NCBI GenBank assembly: GCA_035771165.1
Contig: JAWNZC010000328.1
Coordinates: 243,607-307,606, forward strand
Origin: Paragorgia papillata
Lineage: Eukaryota; Cnidaria; Anthozoa; Scleralcyonacea; Coralliidae
DNA length: 64,000 nt
Direction: 5' to 3'
A program made the translations under genes and the position numbers. Under the pieces are notes generated by a model, which was given only the letters and a program-made list of their open reading frames with translations, made no database searches and was not told where the DNA came from. The stretch's first letter is position 1, and each line of letters starts with the position of its first letter. Shown piece by piece: positions 29,580-42,284 of the stretch.

Positions 29580-32500
29580 AAACATATATTTATAGGACAT
29601 TTTTATGCATCATTGGTAAGGGGGTTTTAAAGTAGATGTACGATGTATGGCAACAGTAATATATTATATATTTATGTGTGTTTTTATGTGACATCGTTTT
29701 TAAAGAGGGAAGGATAAGAATTTTAATGATTGAAAGAAATATATTATGTATTTGTGCAATATTTTTATGTGACATGGTTTTTAAAGAGGGAAGGATAATT
29801 TAATGATTGAAAGAAACATATTCTATATTTGTGCAATATTTTTATGTGACATCATTTTTAAAGAGGGAAGGATAAGAATTTTAATGATTGAAAGAAATAT
29901 ATTCTATATTTGTGCAATATTTTTACGTGACATTGTTTTTAAAGAGGGAAGGATAATTTAATGATTGAAAAAAACATTATATATTTGTGCAATATTTTTA
30001 TGTGACATGGTTTTTAAAGAGGGAAGGATAATTTAATGATTGAAAGAAACATATTCTATATTTGTGCAATATTTTTATGTGACATAGTTTTTAAAGAGGG
30101 AAGGATAAGAATTTTAATGATTGAAAGAAATATATTATGTATTTGTGCAATATTTTTATGTGACATGGTTTTTAAAGAGGGAAGGATAATTTAATGATTG
30201 AAAGAAACATATTCTATATTTGTGCAATATTTTTATGTGACATAGTTTTTAAAGAGGGAAGGATAAGAATTTTAATGATTGAAAGAAATATATTATGTAT
30301 TTGTGCAATATTTTTATGTGACATGGTTTTTAAAGAGGGAAGGATGAGAATTTAATGATTGAAAGAAACATATTCTATATTTGTGCAATATTTTTATGTG
30401 ACATTGTTTTTAAAGAGGGAAGGATAATTTAATGATTGAAAGAAAGATATATTTGTGCAATATGTTTATGTGACATTGTTTTTAAAGAGGGAAGGATAAT
30501 TTAATGATTGAAAGAAACATTTTCTATATTTGTTCAATATTTTTACATGATATCGTTTTTAAAGAGGGAAGGATAATTTAATGATTGAAAGAAACATATA
30601 TTTGTGCAATATTTTTACGTGACATTGTTTTTAAAGAGGGAAGGATAATTTAATGATTGAAAGAAACATTTTCTATATTTGTGCAATATTTTTACGTGAT
30701 ATCGTTTTTAAAGAGGGAAGGATAATTTAATGATTGAAATAAATATATTATATATTTGTGCAATATTTTTATGTGACATGGTTTTTAAAGAGGGAAGGAT
30801 AATTTAATGATTGAAATAAATATATTATATATTTGTGCAATATGTTTACGTGACATTGTTTTTAAAGAGGGAAGGATAATTTAATGATTGAAAGAGACAT
30901 ATATTATATATTTGTGCAATATTTTTATGTGACATCATTTTTAAAGAGGGAAGGATAAGAATTTTAATGATTGAAAGAAATATATTATGTATTTGTGCAA
31001 TATTTTTATGTGACATGGTTTTTAAAGAGGGAAGGATAATTTAATGATTGAAAGAAACATTTTCTATATTTGTGCAATATTTTTACGTGATATCGTTTTT
31101 AAAGAGGGAAGGATAATTTAATGACTGAAATAAATATATTATATATTTGTGCAATATGTTTACGTGACATTGTTTTTAAAGAGGGAAGGATAATTTAATG
31201 ATTGAAAGAAACATATTCTATATTTGTGCAATATTTTTATGTGACATGGTTTTTAAAGAGGGAAGGATAATTTAATGATTGAAAGAAACATATATATTTG
31301 TGCAATATTTTTATGTGACATGGTTTTTAAAGAGGGAAGGATAATTTAATGATTGAAAGAAACATTTTCTATATTTGTGCAATATTTTTTACGTGATATC
31401 GTTTTTAAAGAGGGAAGGATAATTTAATGATTGAAATAAATGTATTATATATTTGTGCAATATGTTTACGTGACATCATTTTTAAAGAGGGAAGGATAAT
31501 TTAATGATTGAAAGAAACTTTTTCTATATTTGTGCAATATTTTTATGTGACATCATTTTTAAAGAGGGAAGGATAATTTAATGATTGAAATAAATATATT
31601 ATATATGTGTGCAATATTTTTATGTGACATCATTTTTAAAGAGGGAAGGATAATTTAATGATTGAAATAAATATATTATATATTTGTGCAATATTTTTAT
31701 GTGACATCATTTTTAAAGAGGGAAGGATAATTTAATGATTGAAATAAATATATTATATATTTGTGCAATATGTTTACGTGACATGGTTTTTAAAGAGGGA
31801 AGGATAATTTAATGATTGAAAGAGACATATATTATATATTTGTGCAATATTTTTATGTGACATCATTTTTAAAGATTGAAATAAATATATTATATATTTG
31901 TGCAATATGTTTACGTGACATTGTTTTTAAAGAGGGAAGGATAATTTAATGATTGAAAGAGACATATATTATATATTTGTGCAATATTTTTATGTGACAT
32001 CATTTTTAAAGAGGGAAGGATAAGAATTTTAATGATTGAAAGAAATATATTATGTATTTGTGCAATATTTTTACGTGACAGGGTTTTTAAAGAGGGAAGG
32101 ATAATTTAATGATTGAAAGAAACATTTTCTATATTTGTGCAATATTTTTACGTGATATCGTTTTTAAAGAGGGAAGGATAATTTAATGATTGAAATAAAT
32201 ATATTATATATTTGTGCAATATGTTTACGTGACATTGTTTTTAAAGAGGGAAGGATAATTTAATGATTGAAAGAAACATATTCTATATTTGTGCAATATT
32301 TTTATGTGACATTGTTTTTAAAGAGGGAAGGATAATTTAATGATTGAAAGAAACATATATTTGTGCAATATTTTTACGTGACATTGTTTTTAAAGAGGGA
32401 AGGATAAGAATTTTAATGATTGAAAGAAATGTATTATTTATTTGTGCAATATTTTTATGTGACATTGTTTTTAAAGAGGGAGGATAATTTAATGATTGAA

Positions 32501-33960
32501 ATAAATATATTATATATTTGTGCAATATTTTTATGTGACATCATTTTTAAAGAGGGAAGGATAATTTTATGATTGAAATAAATATATTATATATTTGTGC
32601 AATATGTTTACGTGACATGGTTTTTAAAGAGGGAAGGATAATTTAATGATTGAAAGAGACATATATTATATATTTGTGCAATATTTTTATGTGACATCAT
32701 TTTTAAAGATTGAAATAAATATATTATATATTTGTGCAATATGTTTACGTGACATTGTTTTTAAAGAGGGAAGGATAATTTAATGATTGAAAGAGACATA
32801 TATTATATATTTGTGCAATATTTTTATGTGACATCATTTTTAAAGAGGGAAGGATAATAATTTTAATGATTGAAAGAAATATATTATGTATTTGTGCAAT
32901 ATTTTTACGTGACAGGGTTTTTAAAGAGGGAAGGATAATTTAATGATTGAAAGAAACATTTTCTATATTTGTGCAATATTTTTATGTGATATCGTTTTTA
33001 AAGAGGGAAGGATAATTTAATGATTGAAATAAATATATTATATATTTGTGCAATATGTTTACGTGACATTGTTTTTAAAGAGGGAAGGATAATTTAATGA
33101 TTGAAAGAAACATATTCTATATTTGTGCAATATTTTTATGTGACATTGTTTTTAAAGAGGGAAGGATAATTTAATGATTGAACGAAACATATATATTTGT
33201 GCAATATTTTTACGTGATATCGTTTTTAAAGAGGGAAGGATAATTTAATGATTGAAATAAATGTATTATATATTTGTGCAATATTTTTACGTGACATCAT
33301 TTTTAAAGAGGGAAGGATAATTTAATGATTGAAATAAATGTATTATATATTTGTGCAATATGTTTACGTGACATTGTTTTTAAAGAGGGAAGGATAATTT
33401 AATGATTGAAAGAAACATATATTTGTGCAATATTTTTACGTGACATCGTTTTTAAAGAGGGAAGGATAATTTAATGATTGAAAGAAACATATATATTTGT
33501 GCAATATTTTTACGTGACATCGTTTTTAAAGAGGGAAGGATAATTTAATGATTGAAAGAAACGTATATATTTGTGCAATATTTTTATGTGACATTGTTTT
33601 TAAAGAGGGAAGGATAATTTAATGATTGGAAGAAACATATATATTTGTGCAATATTTTTACGTGACATCATTTTTAAAGAGGGAAGGATAATTTAATGAT
33701 TGAAAGAAACGTATATTTGTGCAATATTTTTACGTGACATCGTTTTTAAAGAGGGAAGGATAATTTAATGATTGAAAGAAACATATATTTGTGCAATATT
33801 TTTATGTGACATCGTTTTTAAAGAGGGAAGGATATAATTTAATGATTGAAAGAAACATTATATATTTGTGCAATAGTTTTATGTGACATGGTTTTTAAAG
33901 AGCAAAGGATAATAATTTAGTGATTGAAAGAAACATATATATTTAGAGTGAAGGATAACA
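29580..33960. repeat. 4.4-kb satellite array, 72-82 bp unit with higher-order repeats
   Basis: Roughly 55-60 copies of a unit with TTTGTGCAATATTTTTATGTG, TTTTTAAAGAGGGAAGGATA and TTTAATGATTGAAAGAAA. Two main variants (GGATAATTTAATG and GGATAAGAATTTTAATG) alternate. A ~650-bp segment (31660-32310) is repeated 834 bp later (32490-33150), including the same rare truncated unit. Units decay toward both edges (29510-29700, 33950-34380). Confidence 0.95.
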
Positions 33961-35569
33961 GTTATTTTAATGATTTTTTATGTGTGACAGGTTTTTAAAA
34001 TAGTCGAGGATAGCAATTTATAATGATTCAATGAAACATATATATTTGTGTGATATTTTTATGACTGTGTTACGGGGGTTTTTGAAGGGCAAAGCATAAC
34101 AATTTAATGATTAAAAGCATGAACATATACTTGTGTGAATTTTGTTATGTCATAGGGTTTTTAAAAACAATATCACAACTCAATAATTAAAAGAAACATG
34201 TTTATGTGTGTTTTTATCTGATGGGGTTTAAGAGATGGCTAACAATTTAATGATTGAAAGCGACATTATATATTGGTGTCATATTTTTTATCTGACAAGG
34301 TTTTTAAAGAGCGATGCTTAATGATTGAAAGCAACATACTGTGTGTGTTAACATAGTTAATGTATGATGGGGGTTTTAAAATCTATAAGGGCAAAAAGTA
34401 TGGCAAGAACATTCAGCAGTGAACTAGCCATGGCAAAATCTTTTTAGAACAGTAGTTACTTGGCTTCATTTGATTTGAATTAATTGTTTAAGTGACTAAC
34501 TAATTCGACAAATATTATTTATCATAAAAGCAGGTTGTGTATCAATGTCAAATATTTGAAAGGTATGTTGAATTGAATGTAATGTTGAAATACTGAAGTG
34601 AAAGTAAAAAATTTTGGATTAAGTATTCAAATTCATTTTGAAGTAACTTAATTTTTGTTTTGTTTCTGTTCTTAAAGGGTTGTTTGTATTCTACACGTAT
34701 AACAATAGCTGAAAACTTGGCCTCGGGAATTATCTAAAAGGTAAATATCTTGAGGTGGGTCTCTGTGAAGATGTGACATTAAATGGATTTTTTGTTTAGT
34801 AGATTTTGTCAGGCGACTACTGGAAAGATAAGATTCCAAGTTAATAGCAGTGAATATATTGAGGTACAGTAGTGTATTGTAAATGTTTGTTGTGAATAAT
34901 TAATATTTTAGTAGACTAGAGTTATTTAAAAATGTATTAAAACAAGATTGAAGGAGGATTTGTAGTAATGTAATGTTTGTTGCTTTTATAGTTTTCATTG
35001 GCCACTGGAATTATCTATAAGGTAAATATCTTGAGATGGGTTTCAGTTTAGATGTGACATTAAATTATGTTTCTTTATTTTGCAGATTTTGTCTGTGAGC
35101 AGTGGTGCTTAAAAAAGATGTAAAAGAATCGAACTGAAAGAGCTAAGACGCTTTGTTGATAAAGTTGTGGAGCGTTTGAGCAAAGAGAAAGATGTTGGTG
35201 AATTGAAATGGTGTAACAAGATTTGGACAAAAGTATGTACATTTATTTGTGAAGTGTTGTGCTTGTTAATGTCTTGCTGTCCTAGTGTTATTGTTAAAAT
35301 TTCTTAACATTAGAAGATGTGAAGTAAGATTGCTGTTATAGAAACAAGAATAATTTTACAAACACTATTTATCAAACCTATTTACCAACATTGCATATCA
35401 TAAAAATGATTACTATAATTATTATATTTTACATCTATATAGCAGTTTTACCATAATGTTTGTATTAAAATCCCTCAAAGTTTTCATCACTATCATTCGA
35501 CTGACCAAAAAGTTTGTGAAATTGTTCTGTAGTGGAGCAGTCGTCAAAAGGGTCAGCCAAGGGAGCTTG

Positions 35570-36272
35570 TTAGAATGTGATACGTCTAATGTCTTGCAAA
35601 TTAATAAACTAAACTTTACATACCTAAGTTGTTGATGTTATGTGCGAGTTGCTGAGTTCGATAAAACTGCTGACAATATGAGCCCCCGACGAGCAAGCCA
35701 AATACTCTCCGAAGACACTGTACACGAGGGTGTAGTGAGAAGGGAAGAGAGAAGGGGAGTGCAACTACCGAGATTTTTTTTGACAATGCTCATAGCACAT
35801 TACTATGCACATACTGTAGGATGTTGCTATGCACAATGATCCTGAGACAACCAACGCAAAACCTGATTTTTGTGATATTCACAGCAGGGCGCAAGTTGTT
35901 TTTGTTGAATGATTTATAAGTTTGGACTCTGATGAGAAAACTGTTGGCTTTGGGGAACGAGTCATAGAACTGATAATTTTAGTGTATTTGGCTCGATCTA
36001 CAGAGCCTGAAACTAAGCAGATACTGCTACAAGCATAAGGAGAAAAGCTATTTCAAAATGGACCATTTTATTGGCTGAAAGCCATCACATGCTCGGTAGT
36101 TGCACTCCCCTTCTCTCTTCCCTTCCCACTTTGGAGAGTATTTGGCTTGCTCATCAGGGGCTCATATTGTCAGCAGTTTTCTCGAACTCGGCAACTCGTA
36201 CAAAACATCGACAACTTACATGTTAGTAAGTAAAGTTTAATTTATTAATTTGCAAGACGTATCACATTCTAA
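35570..36272. mobile_element. 700-bp element with ~200-bp inverted arms
   Basis: The left arm 35570-35772 (TTAGAATGTGATACGTC outward end) and right arm 36092-36272 (ending GACGTATCACATTCTAA) are imperfect reverse complements, sharing CAATATGAGCCCC and GAGTGCAACTACCGAG. The short open frame at 35642 is inside the arm and is not a gene. Confidence 0.8.
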
Positions 36273-37158
36273 CATGCTGCCGTGGGTCAGCTGCTTCTTC
36301 ATCCTCATTAATTTCATTCGTTTCTGTTTCCTTGTCTTCGAAACTATCACCTTCAACTTAAATCATGCTTTGTAATTTCATTGTTTTGGAGGCATGTTTA
36401 CAGGATGATGCAATAATGTCATTTTGTGCCCATTTCCTGATGTATAGAGGACTGGGTTCTAGTTTACCTTGGGCTATGGTTTTGTGTATAATTTTATGAC
36501 TGTTTATATAAGTCGAGGTTGGCTTATAGACATCAATTTTAAGTCCTAGAAAATCGACTTGTACACTGCAAAATACAGTATTTATTGCTAAATATTTGTT
36601 ATTTATTTATTTATTTAATTCTTTTGTTTATTGCTTAATATTTATTGTTATTTATTTATTTGTTTATTAGTTAGTAATAAACATGGTGTTTGCGCATTTT
36701 CTCATTTCTATTACAGTTTGTTACCATGTAAATTCGAAGAATTAATGAAGATGAATTTTGTTTTCTTTTTTATAGCTTCAGTGTGTCTGGCAACTGATGG
36801 TGTGCTGTGTAAAAATGCAAAATAAAAAGCCAAGTTTATAGAATAGAAAACGTTTGAGACAGATGTTTGTGAAAGTAGTGAATATGTTGAGGTATATATA
36901 TTAATAAAAGAAATGTGTTGTCACTATTAATATTTAGACGAGAGGTACTTTTTAAAATGAGATTACAAAGGGAAGGTCTGAAGTAATATAATTTTTGTTG
37001 GTTTTATAGTTTTTGTCTGTCAACTGCTGGTGTTTGAGCTGTGTAAGCAAAGTCAAAGCAAAGTCGTATACAAGCTAGCTTACAGCAATGAGGAACAGTT
37101 TGTGGAAGTTTGATGAAAGTGGCAAAAAGGTATATACATGTATATACATTTATTATAT

Positions 37159-37751
37159 CAGGGTTCGAATTAACATATCACAATTCGCAAATCGCGATGC
37201 ACTTTTTGAAATATGCTATCCAAAACAAACATAAAAACTCCAAAATCGCGATGCAAAGTAATCGCTGAGTGCCTTCCAATAACTTCTTCGCAGCGTGTTT
37301 TGGTTTATTATTACAAAACAAAACAGCCTTGGATAATTCTCACGTTACATCGCATCATAACAATAAAAACATTTTGTAACTGAAACACTGCTACTGTAAA
37401 TTTATCCCTTCATAATTCAGTGAGATTTTGAGTGCAAAAATAAAACAAACAGTACTGTACATGTCATTTCTGACTCAGTTGTTTCGCCTGCAGTTTCAAA
37501 TGTCACATTTAATATGAGTAAAATGGTTGGAAAGGTTTGAATTACGCACTGATGAGTTTGACGTTTGAAACAAGCTTAAATAAATGCGTTGTTTTTTTTT
37601 GCACAGTGTTTCAAATTCTAGTCTAATCCAGAACTCCAACGCCACTTCTGTAGCGGAAGTCAAAACTGGGGGGGGGATTAGTCCCAACACCCCCTACTTT
37701 TTTGACAAAATATTTTCGCGATGCACTTTTCAAATGTTAATTCGAACCCTG
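37159..37751. mobile_element. 593-bp hAT-like MITE
   Basis: It begins CAGGGTTCGAATTAACAT and ends ATGTTAATTCGAACCCTG, exact reverse complements. CAGGG/CCCTG termini are typical of hAT elements. TTATAT flanks both ends (37153-37158, 37752-37757), shorter than the usual 8-bp hAT duplication. TCGCGATGCACTTTT forms inner inverted copies. Confidence 0.85.
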
Positions 37752-38359
37752 TTATATGAACTAGTGTAGAGAAATAAGTTTGTGTTGTTGGTATTAGTTT
37801 GGCTCACTTGCTTATACATGTAATTTTTTTTAATATTTTAAGATTTACTGCATGTGTGTAGTACTATAACTTTTATTTATTTTTTCACCAGCTTTTGATC
37901 AGAGAGAATTGCTGCTGTTTGAGTTGTCCAAAAATTTGAGAAGAGTAAGATCCCATTCACAATAAAGGACAGCTTGTAGGAGTTGGGAGAAGCAGCAAAA
38001 ATATCCAGGTATTATATTACTGTACATTAATTGATGGATGGGACTGAGGACTGGCTTAATTAGAGAAGGTTTATTGGATAATTGGAGTGCTGGGGCAGGT
38101 TGTTTTTAGGTTCAGCTTGCTTTTCAATGCGTCGTGTGGCAGTTCATTGCTAAGTTTGAAATAATGTTTCTAAATTCAGAAGCTGATTACAAATCAAACT
38201 TTGTAATGAATTTCTAAATTTGGGAATGTAATTTGAAAGTTGGCAATGAACTTCCAACCCACTCGTTGAAAATTAAAAGTGAGTTGAAATTGACAATAAT
38301 AGGAGGGTTTATTTCAGAGGGTTAATTGATTTTATAGTGACACAATGTTTGTTTTTCAG

Positions 38360-40841
38360 TTACTGGATAAGCACAGTTATTGCTTGAAATACATAAGAAT
38401 GGGAAGGAGGGAGTAAACAAGATTGGAAAGAGGTAAACATCAACATTTAATATTGACTGTTTGTAATTGGAGAATTGTTGATATTGTTATTTAAAATTGT
38501 CACACATAAAGTTTGAAATAAGAGATGTTGAACTGATGGATAAATTATGTTTCCATTGATGTATTAATGTTGTCATGAACCATTCTGATTTTTCAAGAGA
38601 GGAGTGGCTTATTGTCGTGGCAATAGAAGCCTTCCTAAAATATTGTGACAATATATTCATCAAGTTGGCAAATTCATTTGATAAGATTCATTGACAATTT
38701 CCTGTTTTGATTTCTGTTTTGAATTTGATTGGTGTTTGGCAAATAATCCTGTTTCTTATTGGTTGTTCAAAAACCAGAAACCAATCAAATTCAATACAGG
38801 AAGTTAGCAATTATTTTCATGAAATGAATTGTTCAACTTGAGGAATATATTGCAACAATATTTTAGGAACGCTTCTATTGCCACAACAGTAATTACAGAG
38901 AGGAAAGCTTATTTGATAATTAGAGTACTAGCTAGGTCAGGGGGTATATTACAGAGAGTTTATTTGAGGGATTTAATTGACTTTTTGTTAACTCAGTGTT
39001 TTTTTTTTTAGTTATTGGATAAGCACAGCTACATGTAGTGCTTGAAATATGCAAGAATAGGAAAGGAGGGAGTAAAGAAGATTGGAAGAAGGTAAATATC
39101 AATATTTAATGTATGTAATTGGAGAATTGTTGACTTATTTAAAATTGTCACATGAAGTTTGAAATAAGGAATGTTGAAATGAAGGATAAATCATGCTTTT
39201 ATTGATTGTAACGTGTCATGAACTATCCTGGTTTTTCCAGAGGGGTGGCTTAATTATTAGTGGGAGTTTATTAGAGGGATTTAATGGACTTTCTGTGGTA
39301 ACACAATTTTCTTTTTTAGTTATTGGAATTGCTTGAAATACATAATGGGAAAGAAGGGAGTAAACAAGATTGGAAGAAGGTAAATGTCAACATTTAATAT
39401 TTAATGTACGTAATTGGAGAATTGTTGATATTGTTATTTAAAATGGTCACACATGAAGTTTGAAATTAGAGATGTTGAAATGAAGAATAAATTACATGTA
39501 TGCTTCCATTGATGTAATGTCATGAACCATCCTGGTTTTTTGAGACGGGTGGCTAAAGAGAGAAGAAAGCTTATGTGATAATTGGAGTCGTAGTGAGGGT
39601 TAATTGATTTTATGGTAACACAATTATGTTTGTTTTTAGTTATTGGATAAGCACAGCTAGTGCTTGAAATACATAAGAATGGGAAAGGAGGGAGTAAACA
39701 AGATTGGAAAGAGGTAAATATCAATATTTACTGTAATGTATGTAATCAGGGCATGAGATTTGCGGTATCCCAGGGATACGAGAATTTACGTTTGGATACT
39801 GGGCATCATAAGCTCAGTATCCCGTGGGGATACCATGAAAGAATTGTTGAGCAGCTATCCCAATTAATGTTGTCGTTCTTCGTGTCTTGTCTGGGAATGT
39901 TGGTGGAAAATTTGATGAACTGTAATGCACAAATCAGTGTTAAGCCCGAGGGGGGGAGGCCAGGCAGAAGGTGGGGATTTGAATTTTTTTAAATGAAGTG
40001 TTCAAAAACGCGACCCTGGGGCCGAGAATTATGATCAAATGTAGGCAAATTGACCATCTCTGCCTAGGAACATTTGAAAATTTCCTTTCAAATATTAAAT
40101 GTAATTCAAGAGCAAATGCCGTAGGGTGGGGATACAGACTAATCACTAATCTCATTCTCGCGTCATCAGCGCTAAATCCACTTATGACGGTTGCAGTTTT
40201 ACTCATAGCCACTAAAAACGCGCGAAATTTCAAACAATAGGAAAGCAGAAGCCTTTAGTGGTTACCTGGCCCATATTCTTTGTTGGGCCAGGGTACCAGG
40301 CTAGGCATACACTAGTGTTGTCGAGAGTGTGAGTCTATGTGAGTGGAAAGTTTGTAAAATGCGCAACGGAGATTCATATATTTCTTATATGCGGGCAATT
40401 GTCATGCTGAAACTGCGTAATGGAGATCTTTGTTACGCGGTACAAACTTCCCAGTCTATTATTGTGTTAAATAAAAGTTAACCTTGTTTGGGATACTCTA
40501 TGTGGGATACTAATTTTCAAGGACTGGATACTGCTGAAAATGGTAATTGGAGAATTGTTGATATTGTTATTTAAAATTCTCACACATGAAGTTTTGAAAT
40601 AAGAAATGTTGAAATGAAGGATAAATTATGCTTCCATTGATGTAAGGTGTCATGAACCATCCTGGTTTTTTTTAGATGGGTGGCTTAACAGAGAGGAAAG
40701 CTTATTTGATAATTGGAATTGTTGTAAGGGTTAATGGTTTTATGGTAACACAATGTGTTTTTTTTATGTGTTAGATAAGCACAGCTAGTGCTTGAAATAT
40801 GTATGAATGGGAAAGGAGGGAGTAAAGAAGATTGGAAGAAG
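38360..40841 (+). repeat. five tandem exon-plus-intron modules
   Basis: The unit includes a 60-80 base exon-like block (TTATTGGATAAGCACAG ... GATTGGAAAGAG) followed by intron-like sequence (GTAATTGGAGAATTGTTGAT, TTGTCACACATGAAGTTTGA, ATCCTGGTTTTT). Spacing is irregular (about 650, 310, 320 and 1135 bp, the last enlarged by an insertion). AG and GT borders are kept in every copy. Confidence 0.8.
39747..40542. mobile_element. 796-bp insertion in the exon-module array, GTAAT duplicated
   Basis: The repeat sequence ...TGTATGTAAT is interrupted by CAGGGCATGAGATTTGCGGT and resumes as GTAATTGGAGAATTGTTG. GTAAT therefore stands on both sides (39742-39746, 40543-40547). The left terminus recurs at about 40916 and resembles 14086. 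No transposase is found. Confidence 0.75.
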
Positions 40842-41003
40842 GTATTATCAACATTTAATATTTAGCATATGTATAATAGTGTAATTGGAGAATTGTTAAA
40901 ACATTTCCACACATCAGGGCATGAGATTTGTGACATGATGACATGAAGTTTGAAATATGAGATATTGAAATGAAGGATAAATTATGCTACCATTGATGTA
41001 CAC

Positions 41004-41690
41004 CAGTACTTGCGCTTTATCAATTGTTTTGAAGCTTCATTAGTATGTTAGTACTTGCGCTTTATCAATTGTTTTTAAGCTTTGTTACTGTAGTATGTCA
41101 GTACTTGCACTTTATCAATTGTTTTCAAGCTTCATTAGTATGTTAGTACTTGCGCTTTATCAATTGTTTTCAAGCTTTGTTACTGTAGTATGTCAGTACT
41201 TGCACTTTATCAATTGTTTTGAAGCTTCATTAGTATGTTAGTACTTGCGCTTTATCAATTGTTTTTAAGCTTTGTTACTGTAGTATGTCAGTACTTGCAC
41301 TTTATCAATTGTTTTCAAGCTTCATTAGTATGTTAGTACTTGCGCTTTATCAATTGTTTTTAAGCTTTGTTACTGTAGTATGTCAGTACTTGCACTTTAT
41401 CAATTGTTTTGAAGCTTCATTAGTATGTTAGTACTTGCGCTTTATCAATTGTTTTCAAGCTTTGTTACTGTAGTATGTCAGTACTTGCACTTTATCAATT
41501 GTTTTCAAGCTTCATTAATATGTTAGTACTTGTGCTTTATCAATTGTTTTTAAGCTTTGTTAGTATATTAGTACTTGCGCTTTATCAATTGTTTTCAAGC
41601 TTTGTTAGTATATTAGTACTTGCACTTTATCAGTTGTTTTCAAGCTTTGTTAGTACTTGCACTTTATCAATTGTTTTTAAGCTCCATTTA
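41004..41690. repeat. 45+50 bp dimeric minisatellite
   Basis: Monomers share GTACTTGC(A/G)CTTTATCAAT and TGTTTTCAAGCTT. They alternate between a 50-bp form (with TTTGTTACTGTAGTATGTCA) and a 45-bp form (with TTCATTAGTATGTTA), giving a 95-bp dimer period. A lone monomer lies at 41779-41815. Confidence 0.92.
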
Positions 41691-41757
41691 GTACACTCCG
41701 TTTAAGTGTCCACAATTAGTGAAGCATGTGTGTGCTCTGCTATAAGATTTTGACACT

Positions 41758-41763
41758 AATAAA
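41758..41763 (+). promoter_or_regulatory. AATAAA hexamer after the dimeric array
   Basis: CACTAATAAAGTTGTCATC could serve as a polyadenylation signal for a plus-strand transcript. A splice-like block further on (42125) makes this uncertain. Confidence 0.25.
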
Positions 41764-41854
41764 GTTGTCATCATCACTACTTGCACTTTATCAATTGTTT
41801 TTTAAGCCATGTTAGTACATCACTAATTAAGAAGTAATTAACTCATTCCTGCTT

Positions 41855-42060
41855 GCGCAAAAGTCCTCTTTATTGTTTTAATGTGTCTATTAAAACACCA
41901 GATTATTTTACTCATTAATCCTTTCAACCCTAGTGGCCTCCCAATGATGAGTAAAATCATCTGGCATTAGCCACAGTAAGATACTATAAAAGGGAATTCA
42001 GGGTTGAGAGGGTTAAATAATTAGAACCTTCAGACATTCTAGGCAGTAATGTGTTAAGTA
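41855..42060. repeat. dispersed repeat copy
   Basis: GATGAGTAAAATCATCTGGC and CACAGTAAGATACTA are related to the copies near 4490 and 10345. The ends TTTCAACCCTAGTGG / TTGAGAGGGTTAAATAA suggest inverted termini. Confidence 0.55.
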
Positions 42061-42284
42061 AAGGTAAATTGAAAAAGGATTCTCACTTGTTTATATCTCT
42101 TTATTTTTAAATTTTTACTCTTAGATATCGTATCTAAAGGACAAGTTGTACCTGTGGAGGATTAATGGCAAAGTCAAAGTTATTTTATGGATTTTGGGTT
42201 TAAAAACAGTGAGTTCTGTTTCATAGAATTTATTGCATGTACATGTAGATAATAAAAGTAGCATGCTGCATAGGCAGTCTAGAA

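Larger units (their letters stand above)
28640..42208 (+). ncRNA. candidate spliced non-coding transcript with serially duplicated exons
   Basis: Exon-like blocks bounded by pyrimidine-tract-AG and GT(A/G)AG-like donors, all on plus: 28791-28820, 29403-29500, 34803-34863, 35086-35232, 36776-36891, 37010-37129, 37892-38008, 38360-38432, 39012-39091, 39320-39379, 39640-39713, 40775-40841, 42125-42208. Blocks 34803 to 37892 share a TTTTGTCTGTCAACTGCTGG-like start. Blocks 38360 to 40775 share TTATTGGATAAGCACAG and GATTGGAAAGAG ends. Each tested block has stops in all frames or is too short to code, so a non-coding RNA is the simplest reading. A first exon near 28640-28706 is possible; its ATGGCGGACC start is followed by a stop after 12 codons. 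Transcription is not shown. Alternatives are a decayed gene or a repeat that mimics splice sites. Confidence 0.3.

Noticed and set aside
35642..35839. 65-codon frame with charged composition
   Set aside because: Lies within one arm of an inverted-repeat element; no homologous coding signal in the other arm.
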